Source: Hetaerina americana
Taxonomy: Eukaryota; Arthropoda; Insecta; Odonata; Calopterygidae
NCBI GenBank assembly: GCA_022747635.1
Contig: JAKTNV010000079.1
Span: 868,001-932,000, forward strand
Length of the DNA stretch: 64,000 nt
Direction: 5' to 3'
The position numbers were made by a program, and so were the translations under genes. Below are positions 10,738 through 22,745 of the stretch, piece by piece (position 1 is the stretch's first letter; the number at the start of each line of letters is the position of its first letter). Below the pieces are notes generated by a model. That model ran no database searches and was not told the DNA's origin. It saw only the letters and a list, made by a program, of their open reading frames with translations.

Positions 10738-10848
10738 TTAAACTCTGAAATTTTGGGGCTTTTAAAGGAACAAGATGTTGTGACGAAATACCGTACATAC
10801 AATGTCACAGGCATTCGTAGTCGTGCGCGACGCGCCACAGTCCACGAG

Positions 10849-10881
10849 GTTAAAGCCAACTTTAAACACTTATGGTGTTTA
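10849..10881. repeat. Two small overlapping hairpins
   Basis: GTTAAAG/CTTTAAAC (10849-10867) and TAAACAC-TTATG-GTGTTTA (10863-10881) are adjacent inverted repeats just upstream of the long hairpin at 10891. Confidence 0.55.
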
Positions 10882-10890
10882 TACTTTGAC

Positions 10891-10992
10891 AAATTCCAAA
10901 GAAACTGCGGGAGATGCCGCAACAGTAACTTTTAACGGAGTCATCCGCTAAAAGTTACTGTTGCGGCATCTCCCGCAGTTTCTTTGGAATTT
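10891..10992. repeat. Long near-perfect hairpin, 48-bp arms, 6-nt loop
   Basis: The left arm 10891-10938 and right arm 10945-10992 are reverse complements with a single mismatch (TTTTAACGG against CCGCTAAAA). The loop is AGTCAT. Such a foldback could be a recent inverted duplication, a foldback transposon remnant or a small-RNA precursor. No terminal target duplications were evident. Confidence 0.92.
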
Positions 10993-12339
10993 GAAAATAA
11001 GACGCGACTAATCGGGGAGGTTGAACAGAAAGAATGCAAAAATGCAGAGATATAACCAAAACTCTTCTGTGAGAGTTTAAGACAAAGTGAGTAAGAAACC
11101 TTACACAAAGCCATGGTCATTTCTGCAAGAAAACTATTGAAATATTATGTTGCCCATACTCGATGTGATTCGATGACCTGACAGGAGAGAAAATTGATGC
11201 CATGCGTCATATCGCAATAAGATTATCCACAGGGTGTCCTACAAGCCATCGCTAGGTTGCTACAACGCTACATGTGATGAAGTATGAAGAGGATTATTTA
11301 ACAACTAGCATGGATAGATTTCGACAGCACAAAAAGAATGGATATTAATCGAAGTGTTATAATTTTCAATGCATGAAACGAATTTGAGTTACCACGTTTA
11401 ATTTTTAGTGCAATAATTAAATAATTTTAGTACTCCTATGCATAAATGATGATTTCTTAATATGGACTACATATATTAAAATAACCGGCTTATATAATTC
11501 TGTCTAATATTATTTACCCAGGAATGACGAAGTATGTTTTACAAAACTAGCAAATATGAGCTAATCACTTAAAAGATTCAGGAATGAAACCTTATACTGA
11601 AAGGATCCCGCAAACAACCTACTTTTACCGGCAAAATATGCAGAGAGAGATAATTTTGCCTCGTGGATTAGTTAATGAAGAACAGCATTGAAAGAAAAAA
11701 TAGGGAATTTTACAAAAGTAAAAAAAGCAAGCTTTGGGACGGACAAGTATATTGCACAAGTGAAAGAAACGAATGAAGGTCTGTACACCTACTGAAAAAA
11801 GGAAGCAGATGTGGGGAGAAAGCAGAAAACAATGAAAAGAAAAGCGATTAAATTCCTCGGTTATGCTCTAGAGCAGCAGAAGGCACTAAGCAGCTTGGAA
11901 GAAGGGGTTAGAAAAATGGCTGAAAATGTACTTAAAAATAGACAGCGGAAGAAGTGAATTAAAATATGTAACGTGGTATAATGCTTGTCGCAGTAGCCAC
12001 GGAATTTTGGCTATCAATGATGATGGGTCCGTTTAAGAGCTGTTTGTTATTTTCATATAAATGCAGTTTTATTTTATGCATGGATGAATTCATTGGCGGA
12101 GAAAGGCTGACTAAGGCCGCATGAACCGGCACTCTAGATATTCGCATTAGTACTCTACTATGCACGACGATAGGTAAACGGAACTATAAAATATGAATTA
12201 CATAAAATGACACGCATAATTAAAACATAAATCACCCCGAAAGTTTTCGCAATACTCTGTCTCTACAGATAATTAAATAAATTTAGTTTCAAAGATGAGG
12301 CAGAATGAGTGTAGTGAGAATTATCAGAGGCGTGAATTC
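10993..12339. other. AT-rich stretch, no recognised gene
   Basis: A 41-codon frame starting near 11833 is lysine-rich and looks protein-like, but I do not recognise it. No other structure was seen. Confidence 0.45.
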
Positions 12340-12469
12340 ATGCGTTTTTCGATCCTTCTTATTCTCACCCTGCTCTTAACAGGGCGTCAAGATACGATAT
12401 CTGCTAGCGATACTGGGGCGAAAACCAGATATTCAAAGGTCAACACGAGATCTCAACGCATGGCGGAGA
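12340..12469 (+). CDS. Possible first exon of a secreted protein
   Basis: From the ATG at 12340 the frame reads MRFSILLILTLLLTG followed by a polar stretch, a typical signal peptide with a hydrophobic core of about 10 residues and a plausible cleavage after TISA. The 43 complete codons end at a strong 5' splice site, GAGA|GTGAGTAAG, with its GT at 12470-12471. An earlier in-frame ATG at 12295 would add 15 residues. The start context is not a strong Kozak match. No second exon could be identified and no family is recognised. Chance remains possible because both signals are short. Confidence 0.28.
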
Positions 12470-12471
12470 GT

Positions 12472-12780
12472 GAGTAAGCCGATCACCTCTTCTCCTCTCT
12501 TTCCTCCGTCTTCATCTTCGTCACTGCGGAAACTTACTTGGGCGTCTAGAAGCAGACGAGGGACTTGAAGGGAAACTTTGATTCATTTCGCAAAAAAATA
12601 CTATGAGAGGCGGATTTAAAAGCAAAGGTGGAAGGAAGGAAGAACTGATTATTTGTAAATACCGACAAGGAGGTGCGGAGGGGATTTCTTATGACGGTCG
12701 TTCCTATCGAAGCAATAAAGGTTGGAGATCTCTCCAGTTGCCTTTGAAAAATCTCACGCCCCTTTTGTAACACGAGGAAG
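12472..12780. other. Short stretch, no recognised feature
   Basis: It would be intron if the preceding exon call is right. A 90-codon minus-strand frame (12546-12818) has no recognised domain. Confidence 0.4.
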
Positions 12781-13030
12781 GAGGGTGAGGTGAGGGAATT
12801 GGAGAGGAGGAGAGCCAATTGCTATCGAACAATGGGGAGTCTATATGCACCGTGGAGAGGAGAATTGGGGATAAACGGGGGGGAGGGGTGGTGGGGAGGA
12901 GGGAGAGAGAGAGAGAGAAAGAAAAATACTGACAAAGGGAAGAACGTAGGGAGTCAGGAGGAGAAACCGGTCAAAGAAATGAGTGCGCACCGGAGGGAGA
13001 GTGGAATCAGGTGGAGGGCGTCCAGATGGA
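12781..13030. other. Purine-rich island with (GA)n
   Basis: The plus strand is mainly A and G, with a GAGAGAGA run near 12903-12920. GAGA tracts can bind GAGA-factor-type proteins in insects, which is an inference from composition only. Confidence 0.5.
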
Positions 13031-13860
13031 ACACTTTGAAGAGGATTTTAATACAAGAATCATAATATTGAGGATCAGAAAACAGCATTTTGTAACTTCC
13101 GGATCAAAATAGGTATCGATGAGAGAGGAATAATACAGAGAAGTCAGGCATTTGAGATTCGCAAAGAAACAAAGTACGCTGAGAGTAAGGCAGAGGATGA
13201 TATAATCTGCCCAATTGAATACTTACAATGTTTCAGAATTTGCCTATGAGTCCAAAATTGGAAGTATCATTTTTATAAATGTCATAAAAATTTAGCAATA
13301 TGAAATTCGTGCAAGCTTCATTCATCGATTTTTTCAAATAAAAAACCAATAGCAATGCCCATAGTTATAATGAACGCGCTTCAACGCTCTTTTCACTTAC
13401 AAGTACTTTTACTTTATAGGGAGTCAAATAATTGTAACGTGTTGCTATTTTAAAAGACAACATTTCAATGGGTTCATTCGTTTTTAAAATAGTAAAAATA
13501 TTCGAAATGACGCCCTGAAGAGTTAATTCTATAAAACGTTCATTCTTCTTGTTAAAGGCAAAACAATGCATAATTATTTCTGCTAAAACATCGCTGCGAC
13601 GAGAAATGTGCAATGGTTACATTCACACAGTTGACCCATGTGTTCCAAGAGAATTTCATTTCATTTCCAATTCAACTGCTTAAGGTGCACTGAATATCAG
13701 ACACGATGCCTCAGAAGCGTTCCGTGATGTGAAAAACCAGACTTCGAAGAAATACAGCATGTAATATATGTAGAGAACAATATAAAGAATGGCCGAGATA
13801 AATACAGGGCCGCACGTAGGGAACGCATTGTTCTCAGATTAAAAAACCGACGAGGTGATT
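13031..13860. other. AT-rich stretch, nothing recognised
   Basis: The 82-codon minus-strand frame 13365-13613 shows no domain. CAGGGCCGCACG near 13807 resembles a hAT end but is unpaired. Confidence 0.45.
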
Positions 13861-14260
13861 TTCTCTTCGAAAGTCTTGGTTTCGAACTTCGTTCACGGAT
13901 TCCGCGGCGTCATCGGTCGTTAAGGATTCGTTCCCCTCGTGGATTCCAGCAAATCGTTGCTCCGCGCGCTGTATAAAGAAACGAAGGAAAGAGATCAAAA
14001 GGTCATCGCCGACACACACACACACACACACACGTATCCCTCCCTGTGTGCACCGCCGCACCGTCGGCCTCGAGCGAACTCGTACGAAGAGTCGTGCTGG
14101 GAGCGGGGGTGGAGTCGGTCATGGAAAGATAGGTCGAGGGGAAGGTATAAACCCTGATGTACTACAGGGTAGGGGGAGGATTGGAGAGGGAGACAAAGCG
14201 ATGAAGGATTTTCAGCGGGAACGGCGGAGAGAAAGCTGACAATCCGCGGGCAAGTTTCCG
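13861..14260. other. GC island with (CA)n microsatellite
   Basis: A GC-rich segment. The (AC)n tract is at 14012-14033, followed by purine-rich DNA. Frames of 60-75 codons on both strands are compositional. Confidence 0.5.
14012..14033. repeat. (AC)11 microsatellite
   Basis: Eleven uninterrupted AC units. Confidence 0.95.
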
Positions 14261-15548
14261 CCAGGAATTCTTTCGGTTCACTTTCCTGTACTCAGGAAAA
14301 AAATGGAACCTGAGTCAACACATTCAAAGCCCGCAAAAACACGCATTTCCGTTCCTCATCGCCTTCACCCATCTTTTTCTCTCGAGCCCGCGCAACAAAA
14401 GGGAGAGAGAAGGGGGAAGAACGGAGCAAACATGGCGGACAACTATTTCCAACCGCCATCATGAAAGAAAACCCTAACAATACCGATTGCCTCGTTATTT
14501 CACCTATATTTTTGTCACTGAGATAATTTCAACTTACAACTTTCCACAAAAACTACCTGCTGATTGACGATAGGAGAGCAGAATAACTTGCACAGAGCTC
14601 CTTCCTCGTCCTTTTCGAATTAGCCAGAACAACGAGCAGTAGTCGTCAACTGAAAGTAACCTTTCGATAAAATAATAAGTGTAATAAACCTGCTGCAGAT
14701 GAGGATACAAACGGCGAAACTGGGTTGGTTAACGATATTCCTGTTTCCCTAAAAGTCTAAATACATTTCCTCACTTTCTTAAATTTTAATCTTACAGGCA
14801 TGTATTTTGTAAAGTAGGCCCCCGGTGCCTTGGGGATATTAATTGTATTTCACAAACTTAATCTCACGTTTCATGATTCAAGGCAGTCGATAGATATTTC
14901 ACATTGTTAACCAAAGCAAGATGCTACAACAACTGTTAATAGTTGCGGTAAATTAAACCAAACAAATTAAACCCTTCCGCATTTCTTAATTTTAACCACC
15001 TACCTCGTTATAAAACGTTAACTTTGGAACCCCTATCTCATTATGAAACGTGGGTGACAATCGAAAATGAATTGTTTACTTAGCTTCGTGTAATTACTTT
15101 TAAGCAATACCAGACCAAAATTAACTTTCTATTGTCGAGTGTGGTGGTCCCGTATCATTTATACATCCCTTTCCTTGCATTCAAAGGCAAACAAATATCC
15201 CAAATCGCAAACCGAGGATGCTTTAAAGAGTTTACTTCAATGAAAGGGAAGCCCACCAACTTTCATCACCTCGCGTAATTCTTTTTTCTAATGGTTGGCT
15301 TTACTCGTCGCAGAGAAATATAAACTGGCACTCGCAGTCTGTTTACTCGACCCGCGTCCCCCTTACGAGAAGGGCAGACAACACAATTGCGACACGGGAA
15401 ATTTTCACCTGCTATTCTCGTCGTTGTCACACGCCTCGGCTCGCCATTAGGGGCAATTCAATTTGAGCGTCGTTCTAGAGAGTAATTTTCCAGCCGCTCG
15501 CTTGATTATATTTTTTTTCATTCCCTCCTCCGAGCGGAGCCAAATCCA
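14261..15548. other. Mostly AT-rich, nothing recognised
   Basis: A small GC patch near 14370-14465 contains AACATGGCGGAC, which resembles both a start context and a YY1 site, but its frame closes after ten codons. The rest is AT-rich unique sequence. Confidence 0.45.
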
Positions 15549-15564
15549 GCACTAGGTGGCGCTA
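15549..15564 (+). promoter_or_regulatory. CTCF-like insulator motif
   Basis: GCACTAGGTGGCGCTA fits the bilaterian CTCF core (CCASYAGRKGGCGC and the AGGTGGCGC form known in flies) at all but the first position. It lies in a short GC-richer segment between AT-rich blocks. Binding cannot be judged from one motif, but a match of this length is uncommon by chance in 64 kb. Confidence 0.4.
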
Positions 15565-16640
15565 AATTAGCGGAGATACTCAAAAACGCAATTTTCGTCA
15601 CCACCGGCCGAATCGGGTCGTCAAAAATGTTTCGCGGAGCGGCGAGAAAGGCATTGAAGCGAAAGACAACGGCCGAATGAAAGAGAAAACCACGGCGGGA
15701 AATTTCTCCCAGAAGAATCGAGATCCACCGTGCGACTGTGTAATACACCGTTACGGCTATTTCAGTCTAAGGAAAGACCCGCGGGCAAAGTCGCCTGGGT
15801 CGAAATGGCGAGTGTTGCCGGCCGGAGAGGGGTTACATAATTTCAAGAGCAGATACAGCTTCAACCGCGACTCGTTATCTTGGCTGCTGAGCGGATTAAT
15901 GTATAAGCACCGAATCATATCAACGAAAACATAGAGGAAACCTGATATGGAGTAGGACACCCAAGCCTCGCATGAAAGAAAATGATGGAATATACCACGG
16001 CTCACAATTCAGGATTCTCAATATCACCATCAACAAAGATTACACCTTCGGATAAATACAAAAAACGCCCGAAAAAGTATGTATCGTTCATGTTATTATA
16101 CTAAGGTAATTATAAATCATATTGCTAATTTTCCAAGGAGATGCAACAAAATATATATGACCATACATTTATTCTGTTACCCTAACGAAACAAAAATGTC
16201 TATGAAATGTGTACATTCACCTCGTCATCATAAACTAAAAGGGTTTTTAAGGAAAATTTGCAACCTGAATCGAGAAAGGCATGTATGTAAATGCCATATA
16301 AGAAATAAAAATGTCTTCTTAGGTTGCCTAGCTCATGATCGGATCGTTGCCAAACACAAACTTCACGGTGCACTAGAGCCACCATCGGTTGATTCACTTT
16401 CTTTCCATGACCTTTCTAAAACGCTTTCCTCGATCTGAAATAAAAGAGCCGACAAAGTGCGAACCTATCCGTGTTTCGAATCGTGAAACACGGAGACGAC
16501 AAGATTCATTAATCACGGAGAGAGATGGGACGGTGAAATGGTAGGTTGCTGGCTACCTTTCCATTAAGGCCGAGCGTTGGCTCCCGAACTGAATTGAGCC
16601 CACAGGAAGTGTGCTAGACGCGAAGCGATTTGTCCTAAAC
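15565..16640. other. Unique sequence, nothing recognised
   Basis: Frames of up to 119 codons (16079-16438, plus) are cysteine- and histidine-containing but show no regular zinc-finger spacing. Confidence 0.45.
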
Positions 16641-17060
16641 CCCTGCCCTCCAAACCACGTTAAGCCCCCGCTCCGTTCGTTAAATCCTCCGGAAACAATT
16701 TAATAACGCGCGAGTGCTTCACCCACACGCGCCCACTCCCATCCCACCGGAGCGGCGAAAACCTGGTGGGGCGGCGCCGCGGGTTGCGCGTGTCTGGGCG
16801 GAGGAGGGGAAGGAGGGAGGGATGTGGGGGCACCGGAAGGGGAGCCTGGGGAGCTACCGGGGTCGGGGCAACGGCTGAATGGGAGAATGGATGAGATTCC
16901 CTTCCCCCGAGAGTGGGCATCACGCCGTATTATTACGGGATGCACGGAAAGAAGCAAAAACCTATTGAAGTGAGAGGTAGGAGGAGTGGAGGAGCGAAGA
17001 AGATGAAGAATGCGTGAAGGAGGCGATGGAAAGAAGTCCGAGGTTGAAGAAAGATTTCTT
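16641..17060. other. Purine-rich GC island
   Basis: Strong G-rich bias on the plus strand around 16790-16880 and A/G bias to 17060. The 167-codon minus-strand frame covering it (16700-17203) is proline/serine-rich through the island and has no domain. Confidence 0.5.
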
Positions 17061-18650
17061 TTTGCCCGGCAAAAGGAAGGTTGCCTCTCCGCGATGACGT
17101 CAGATAAATGCGCCAACCCAACCAACATGTAGTGTTGCCGGTGCGTGCAAAAGGAAGTAGTTTCGATGAAATTATAGACCTTTGTCCTCCAGACAACAAT
17201 CAATCACCAGCCCACATCGGATCTGTCAAAACTGACGATAAAGAGCTATTATGGGCCAACCCCTCTCTAATAATGAATAAAATTTGCACTCCAGCAACAT
17301 TCAGTTGAAATGTCCATGGGAAAATGGTGTGTATGAAATTTACAAAATGTGAATGTTGATGTTGTGCTCTCTTTTCTAATCCCTAAAATCAAAGCTTTGT
17401 GTTTGAAAATATCACCTGCTTTCTGAGCAAAGGATACGAATACTACCTTCAGGTAAGTGTTTGAAGAGAAAAGAGTTCAAAGAGAAAATGTGTAAAGTTG
17501 TTACATACCTGAACTACTACAGATGTCATTATTAGGCATTTGATAATGATGGCATAAATGTAAGGAACAATTTTATATCGGACTTTAAGAAATGGCATAA
17601 TTCCCGCAGTTATGATTCTATAACTTCTCCTTAGGATGAATCCCTACTAATACTTCACCAGATGTCAGGGCGCAGCAAAACAGTGAAGTAAGCATAGCCA
17701 TGCCTGTTATGATGCTAAAGTTTATATTTCAGCCGATGATTACGGGTGCATTTAAGTTTCCAGCCCTTAAAGATTCATTCAATTAATTCCACTTAGTTGC
17801 TATCTCCGCAAGAAAAATTTATCTTCTCGAGCTTTGTCGGAAGCTGTTTTATGGTGTGGCAATAAAATCTAACCCTCGACTTTTTGCCGAAATTTTCCTC
17901 GGGTAGAACGAAGATTTCTTAGTTCCATTTCCCACCTATAACCCCTAAACCTGAACGCTGTTAAAAATTGAAAATAAGGCCAAAATTGGCTTAAATTCTT
18001 AGGCATGAGCTGCATCCATGGAAATAGAAGGAGTCAAAATCGGAGGCACTTAAATTGACTACCAATGCTCACGATGAAATATTTGAAGTATGATCAAAGG
18101 CACGGCGAGCCTTTGTATAGAGTGTCCGAGGAGTCGTGAGAAAGTGATTTCTGAATGCATGCACAAACTTCTTGCATGTAATTAACAACATCTGCAAAGC
18201 TAATTAAAGTTTTCAAGTTTCTTACGACGATTAATAATATTTGTGCTTAAGAAGTCTCATCATCGGCTAGCAAGGACGCGCAACTTTCGACAGTGTTTAT
18301 TAAAATTTAAGATCCTAAAATGCTGATATCGAGGAGATATCTCTCTTATGAATCTTAACTTCATAATTTGTCCGTAGGCAAGACCGCAGACGCGGTCCTC
18401 TAGCAAATCAACCGATGAGTAGGCGCCGATCTTAAGACAGTCTTTACTATTGCTCCTCAACGCCCCTCTCATTCTATTATAGAGACAAGATTTCAGCCTG
18501 AAAAGCAATCTGAAAACCGTCAAAAACATTTTCCTTTCGAGAATATATTTGAACAAAGGCCATGAGATGGAGGTAACTTCCAAGAACGTCTCCGGTATGC
18601 CATTTGCCGAAATGCCATGATCCGATAAGGCTTAGAGACCAAGAGGAAGA
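17061..18650. other. AT-rich stretch, nothing recognised
   Basis: The 107-codon minus frame 18260-18583 has no domain I recognise. No repeats seen. Confidence 0.45.
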
Positions 18651-18960
18651 GCGTCATTCGGCATGATACGAACTCGAACAAGGAAATATTCCTTCCGTCT
18701 CTTCTTTCCAAGTCTCCCTTGGGCGTGGAAAACACGCATGAGGGGGCAAGGACATGGGGAAGAGAAGAGGTGAAGGGGGGCATGTCGAAGAGGAATGGTC
18801 AAAGTATTCAGTGCACGTTGCCCCGGCGATCACTGGACGGGTCCGCGCCATCGAGGGGACGGCATTCCTTCGATGCTAACTTCGCGGGCACTCCGCTGGG
18901 GGAGTTGGGTGGGCGGGGAGGTTTATCGGAGCGAGAAGGAAGGGGAGGGCTCCCGGAAAT
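18651..18960. other. Purine-rich GC island
   Basis: G/A-rich plus strand. Overlapping frames on both strands are compositional. Confidence 0.5.
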
Positions 18961-19045
18961 TCATGCCGAAGTCTTCATCGAATAAGTTTTAGGGAAAATC
19001 ATTTAACTCGAAATAAGATAAATAAACTATCATATCAACAAACAA

Positions 19046-19083
19046 TTCTGCTACAAGTCAGCTACAGCTGACTTGTAGCAGAA
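19046..19083. repeat. Perfect palindrome, 18-bp arms, 2-nt centre
   Basis: TTCTGCTACAAGTCAGCT and its exact complement are separated by AC. A 38-bp near-continuous palindrome could extrude as a cruciform or mark a foldback element. Confidence 0.92.
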
Positions 19084-19414
19084 ATTTATTTTCCCTTGAA
19101 TAATCTGCAGATATGGCGACGTTTGATCCTTCAAACATTGGACCAATTCGAATCATTTAGGTGAATAAAAAAATCACCGTTAATTAATTCATGATCACTT
19201 CTAACAAGCCTACTGTGGGACGGATTTTTTAATCAATTGGTGGTGCACTACGAGTACGGCGAGATAATCTTCCGAAATAAACAGCGACCCTCTACTCTCC
19301 TGCGAGTATCTTATTTCTTACGGAACGAACTTCAGGGCTTCAAAGAGTATCGAATATTAAATATCCCTTGGAGACATATACAACTACAGGATAGTTGAGT
19401 CAGCTACCATGTGT
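19084..19414. other. AT-rich stretch
   Basis: No feature recognised between the palindrome and the tRNA-like segment. Confidence 0.4.
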
Positions 19415-19480
19415 GATTGCAACAGTTATTGGATTCGAACACACGGCAAACGGTGACTTAATGTGCTAACATTCACCTGC
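19415..19480 (-). mobile_element. Possible tRNA-like SINE head
   Basis: The minus strand reads TTAGCACATTAAGTCACC then the B-box-like GTGTTCGAATCC, with tRNA-like spacing. No family tail matching the other copies follows, so this is a weak call. Confidence 0.35.
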
Positions 19481-22400
19481 AAATTTACGCCTATTTATTT
19501 AAGATAATAAGTCAGCGCCATAAACGGCTGAAGATGGATGAAGCTTTCGAAATATCTGTGAGGTGTGAAAAAATGGTTAATTCTCCCATGCGTACACCGG
19601 GTTCATATGTATGTAATTATTTCGAGGAACATTGAGAAACTCCCCAGTATTATATTTTTCAATGTGGGCCCAAAAACTGAATCTAAATTATTTTCAATCA
19701 CTCATGCTTATCGTTACAGCATGATAATCTACAGACGAGAAGTGCATATTACGGCACACACAAGGGATTTTTTGTCGGCCCTTTCCATTAAAGCGTCCGG
19801 ATGAACCATTCCATCAGGGAAAGATCTTGGGAGTTGAGTAAAGCTTTCTGCTTGAAAGACCGAGGAAGAGGGTCAGTTGACCCGATACCCTCCATATCAT
19901 GGAGTGCCCGCGATTTCAGGTATCATAGTGTGTGGATCGGAGTAGGACGCAGGGGTGGCCTCAATTGAGGGTCAGAACAAAACAATTAAACTCAAGGCAC
20001 GAGGAGTGGTTTCGGTACACTCGGTTGCGCCCTACCCTCGCGACCATGCACCCGACATTTGGATTTAAGATGGTGGTTTGCTTTACTCTCTCAGATGGCA
20101 GTCATGCTTCAGACACACCAACGTCTTTCAGACGAACAAAATAATTTTTCACAAATTACCTGGGTTAACACATTATGAAATAAGAATCCACAGTATAATT
20201 TTCCATGGTATGAATATAAGTTGAAGCAGAAAGTATGTTCAGTGAGACTGATGACTACCACCAGGCATTAGGGGCAGGAGTGGAATGAAAATGAAAATAT
20301 TACAGACTTAAATATTTTCTTCAGTATTACGAATAATTATTAATGTTATTCAATAACTCGCAAGGAAAACTGTTGACCTTTAACTTTTATCGAAACATCT
20401 CCTTGATTTAAAACAATGCCGTTTGCGTATACCTATGTGGTAAACGAGTGGGGAGAGAGAATCCATCAAATATAATGTATGTTTCTGAATTTCAAAGTCA
20501 AATGAATCAGTTACTGAGGCAGTTTTTCTAGCTCCAATTTTAGCCACAATGCATATGGAAAAGCTGTAGATAAAAGACATTATGTAAAATCATGAGAATA
20601 TTTCAAATGCTCAATCAGACCATGAACTAACAACAGTGTTCTTAGCAGAAGGCGAAGTGGAGCTCCTAAGAAGTAGTAGGAAAGACAACCGCGCGATTTT
20701 AGCACTGAAATTCAAGGACAAATTATAAGCTACACTTATTTCGCAGGATGAACCACTGTGAAAAATAAATGGAAATATTATGCCGGAAAAGCCATTAAAG
20801 GAATTTTACTTCCATTGCATAGTTCTAATTGTCCTTAAAAAGTCTCAGGATCGATTCGCACATTTTCATTAATGACTGTTGGCCAAACAGAACTACGAGG
20901 AGATTTTAAAGGGGAATACGTACATGTAGAAGGGCATAAAAAATAGGTTTATAGTGACAACGTATCTTCACTAAATATTAATTACTTCCATAGCAAATAT
21001 CGACCTTCATTAAATAACATTTGCCATGAAAAGTGATAGGGTTTTGTGCTTTGGCTACTATCAACACCAGTAAAAACGAATGGTAACTGAGCAGTTACAC
21101 GAAAGTATATTCAGTCAAAAGGAGTTATATCCCTGTAACTTTCACGCGAAATAAGTATAAACTTGAAATAAGAGTCTTAGAAGTAAAGTAAAAGTTGACC
21201 GAGTATTCTGGCACCATCTTGAAGAAGGCTGAAAGGCATGTGGAATCTTAAAGATGGAGGTATAAGCCTACGTAAAAGGAGATTTGAGACGCATCCACTT
21301 AAGATTCTACGACGGTCATCTCTCCTCCCTTCCTTTCTACCTTTTTTACTTAACAGGCAGGGCGGATCTGGTTTTTGAAAAAAAGCGGATAGTCCCTGGG
21401 TGCTCGCCTGGGAGACGGGCGAGGCGCCCATAGTCCTTGGAGCGTCGAAGTTACGAAATATCCGATGCCTGATGCGATGATAGAATACGGAGCGATTCTC
21501 GAATCGCGGCGGGACTGTCATCAGTGAACTAACCCAAGCCTTGACTGCAGGGCGTGAAACGAGGAATCGGGGATTTTGTCATTCAGGGTGGATCCCACGG
21601 TCAAGTAAATGGGGAGTGGGAAAACAAATGTCTGTCTCTTCGCCCGATGGATTTTCGGATTGAATAATGAGGATTGATCAACTCCCAGGTCTTTCCGCTC
21701 ACGTAGGTATGCCCTTAATCTTTTTCGAATTGCGATCAATGGGAATACACAAGCACCACGCTGAGAAATAAAATATATCGAAATTAAACCATTGCCAATT
21801 GATTGTATAAAGGTGAAAAATGAATTATTTTTGTGGAGACGTGTCTATTTACAGTTATCGTAATTGTAGACAATGTTTGAAAAATATACAATAAAATCTT
21901 TTATAAATAGTTAAATTTTCGGCCCTGTGCAAAAGGCAAATTACAAATTAAATATTTCACGGCAAAAGGAACATTTGGGGAAAGTTATGAAGAATATCCT
22001 TAATGATATGATGAAATGAGGATTTTAACTGAATAAATACTATACATTTTGTGGTCGCTGAAAACTGAAGATATATGCATTCCAGGAGAAAGTTTAATCC
22101 TCTAATGTTCGCACAGGACGCTCATAACTTATAGTCAATGAAAAGTTCAATTACAAGCATTTGTCAAAAAGGCATATCACGGAGTTTATGCATGTACTTC
22201 ATTAACATCAACGTTCACAGTAAATGGAAATTTGTTAAAACTGCCAACATTGATCATTTGGCATTTCATTTGGCAGCTGAATCATTGAATGCCGAAAAAA
22301 TTACTTAACGGTGGAGAACTAATCAGGTGTCCGGTCAAATAAAAAATATTGGCACATGAATAAAAAAGATTGTACCATGTTTTAAATCGATTGGGAGCAC

Positions 22401-22599
22401 ATAGAATGAATACACAGGTAATTGCTCAACCCTCTGAAGAATAATTGTTACTTCATCGCCCTTAATTTGTTCTCAAAAGGATATGCGCCATCTGAATACC
22501 AGAACGGAAAGAAATTTAGAACCTGTCGAATGCGATGAAGGAGATTGTTGGAGAATGGATTGCAAAAATAATTAGCGGAGGTCGTGCCTTTTCACCGGA
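19481..22599. other. AT-rich stretch with a modest GC patch
   Basis: A GC-richer patch at about 21280-21500 gives a 114-codon minus frame without a domain. The remainder has only short frames and no repeats I could see. Confidence 0.45.
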
Positions 22600-22745
22600 A
22601 AGAGCTCCGTTATGAGGCACGGGAGACTTGGAGGGGTAGGCGAGGCGGGAGAGAGATCAAGGTGGGGAGGGTGTCCAATTGGAAAACACTTGGAAGCGAA
22701 TTGAATTCTGGCGTAGGAGAGGATGGTGAAGGATTTTCTACTGAG
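22600..22745. other. Small purine-rich island
   Basis: G/A-biased plus strand, with the shortest extent among the islands. Confidence 0.4.

Noticed and set aside
6113..13830. hAT-type ends CAGGGCCG at about 6113 and 13807
   Set aside because: Both are in the same orientation, lack inverted partners and lack recognisable 8-bp target duplications.
14426..14463. ATG in a good context (AACATGGCGGAC) near 14431
   Set aside because: The frame closes after ten codons and no splice donor precedes the stop.
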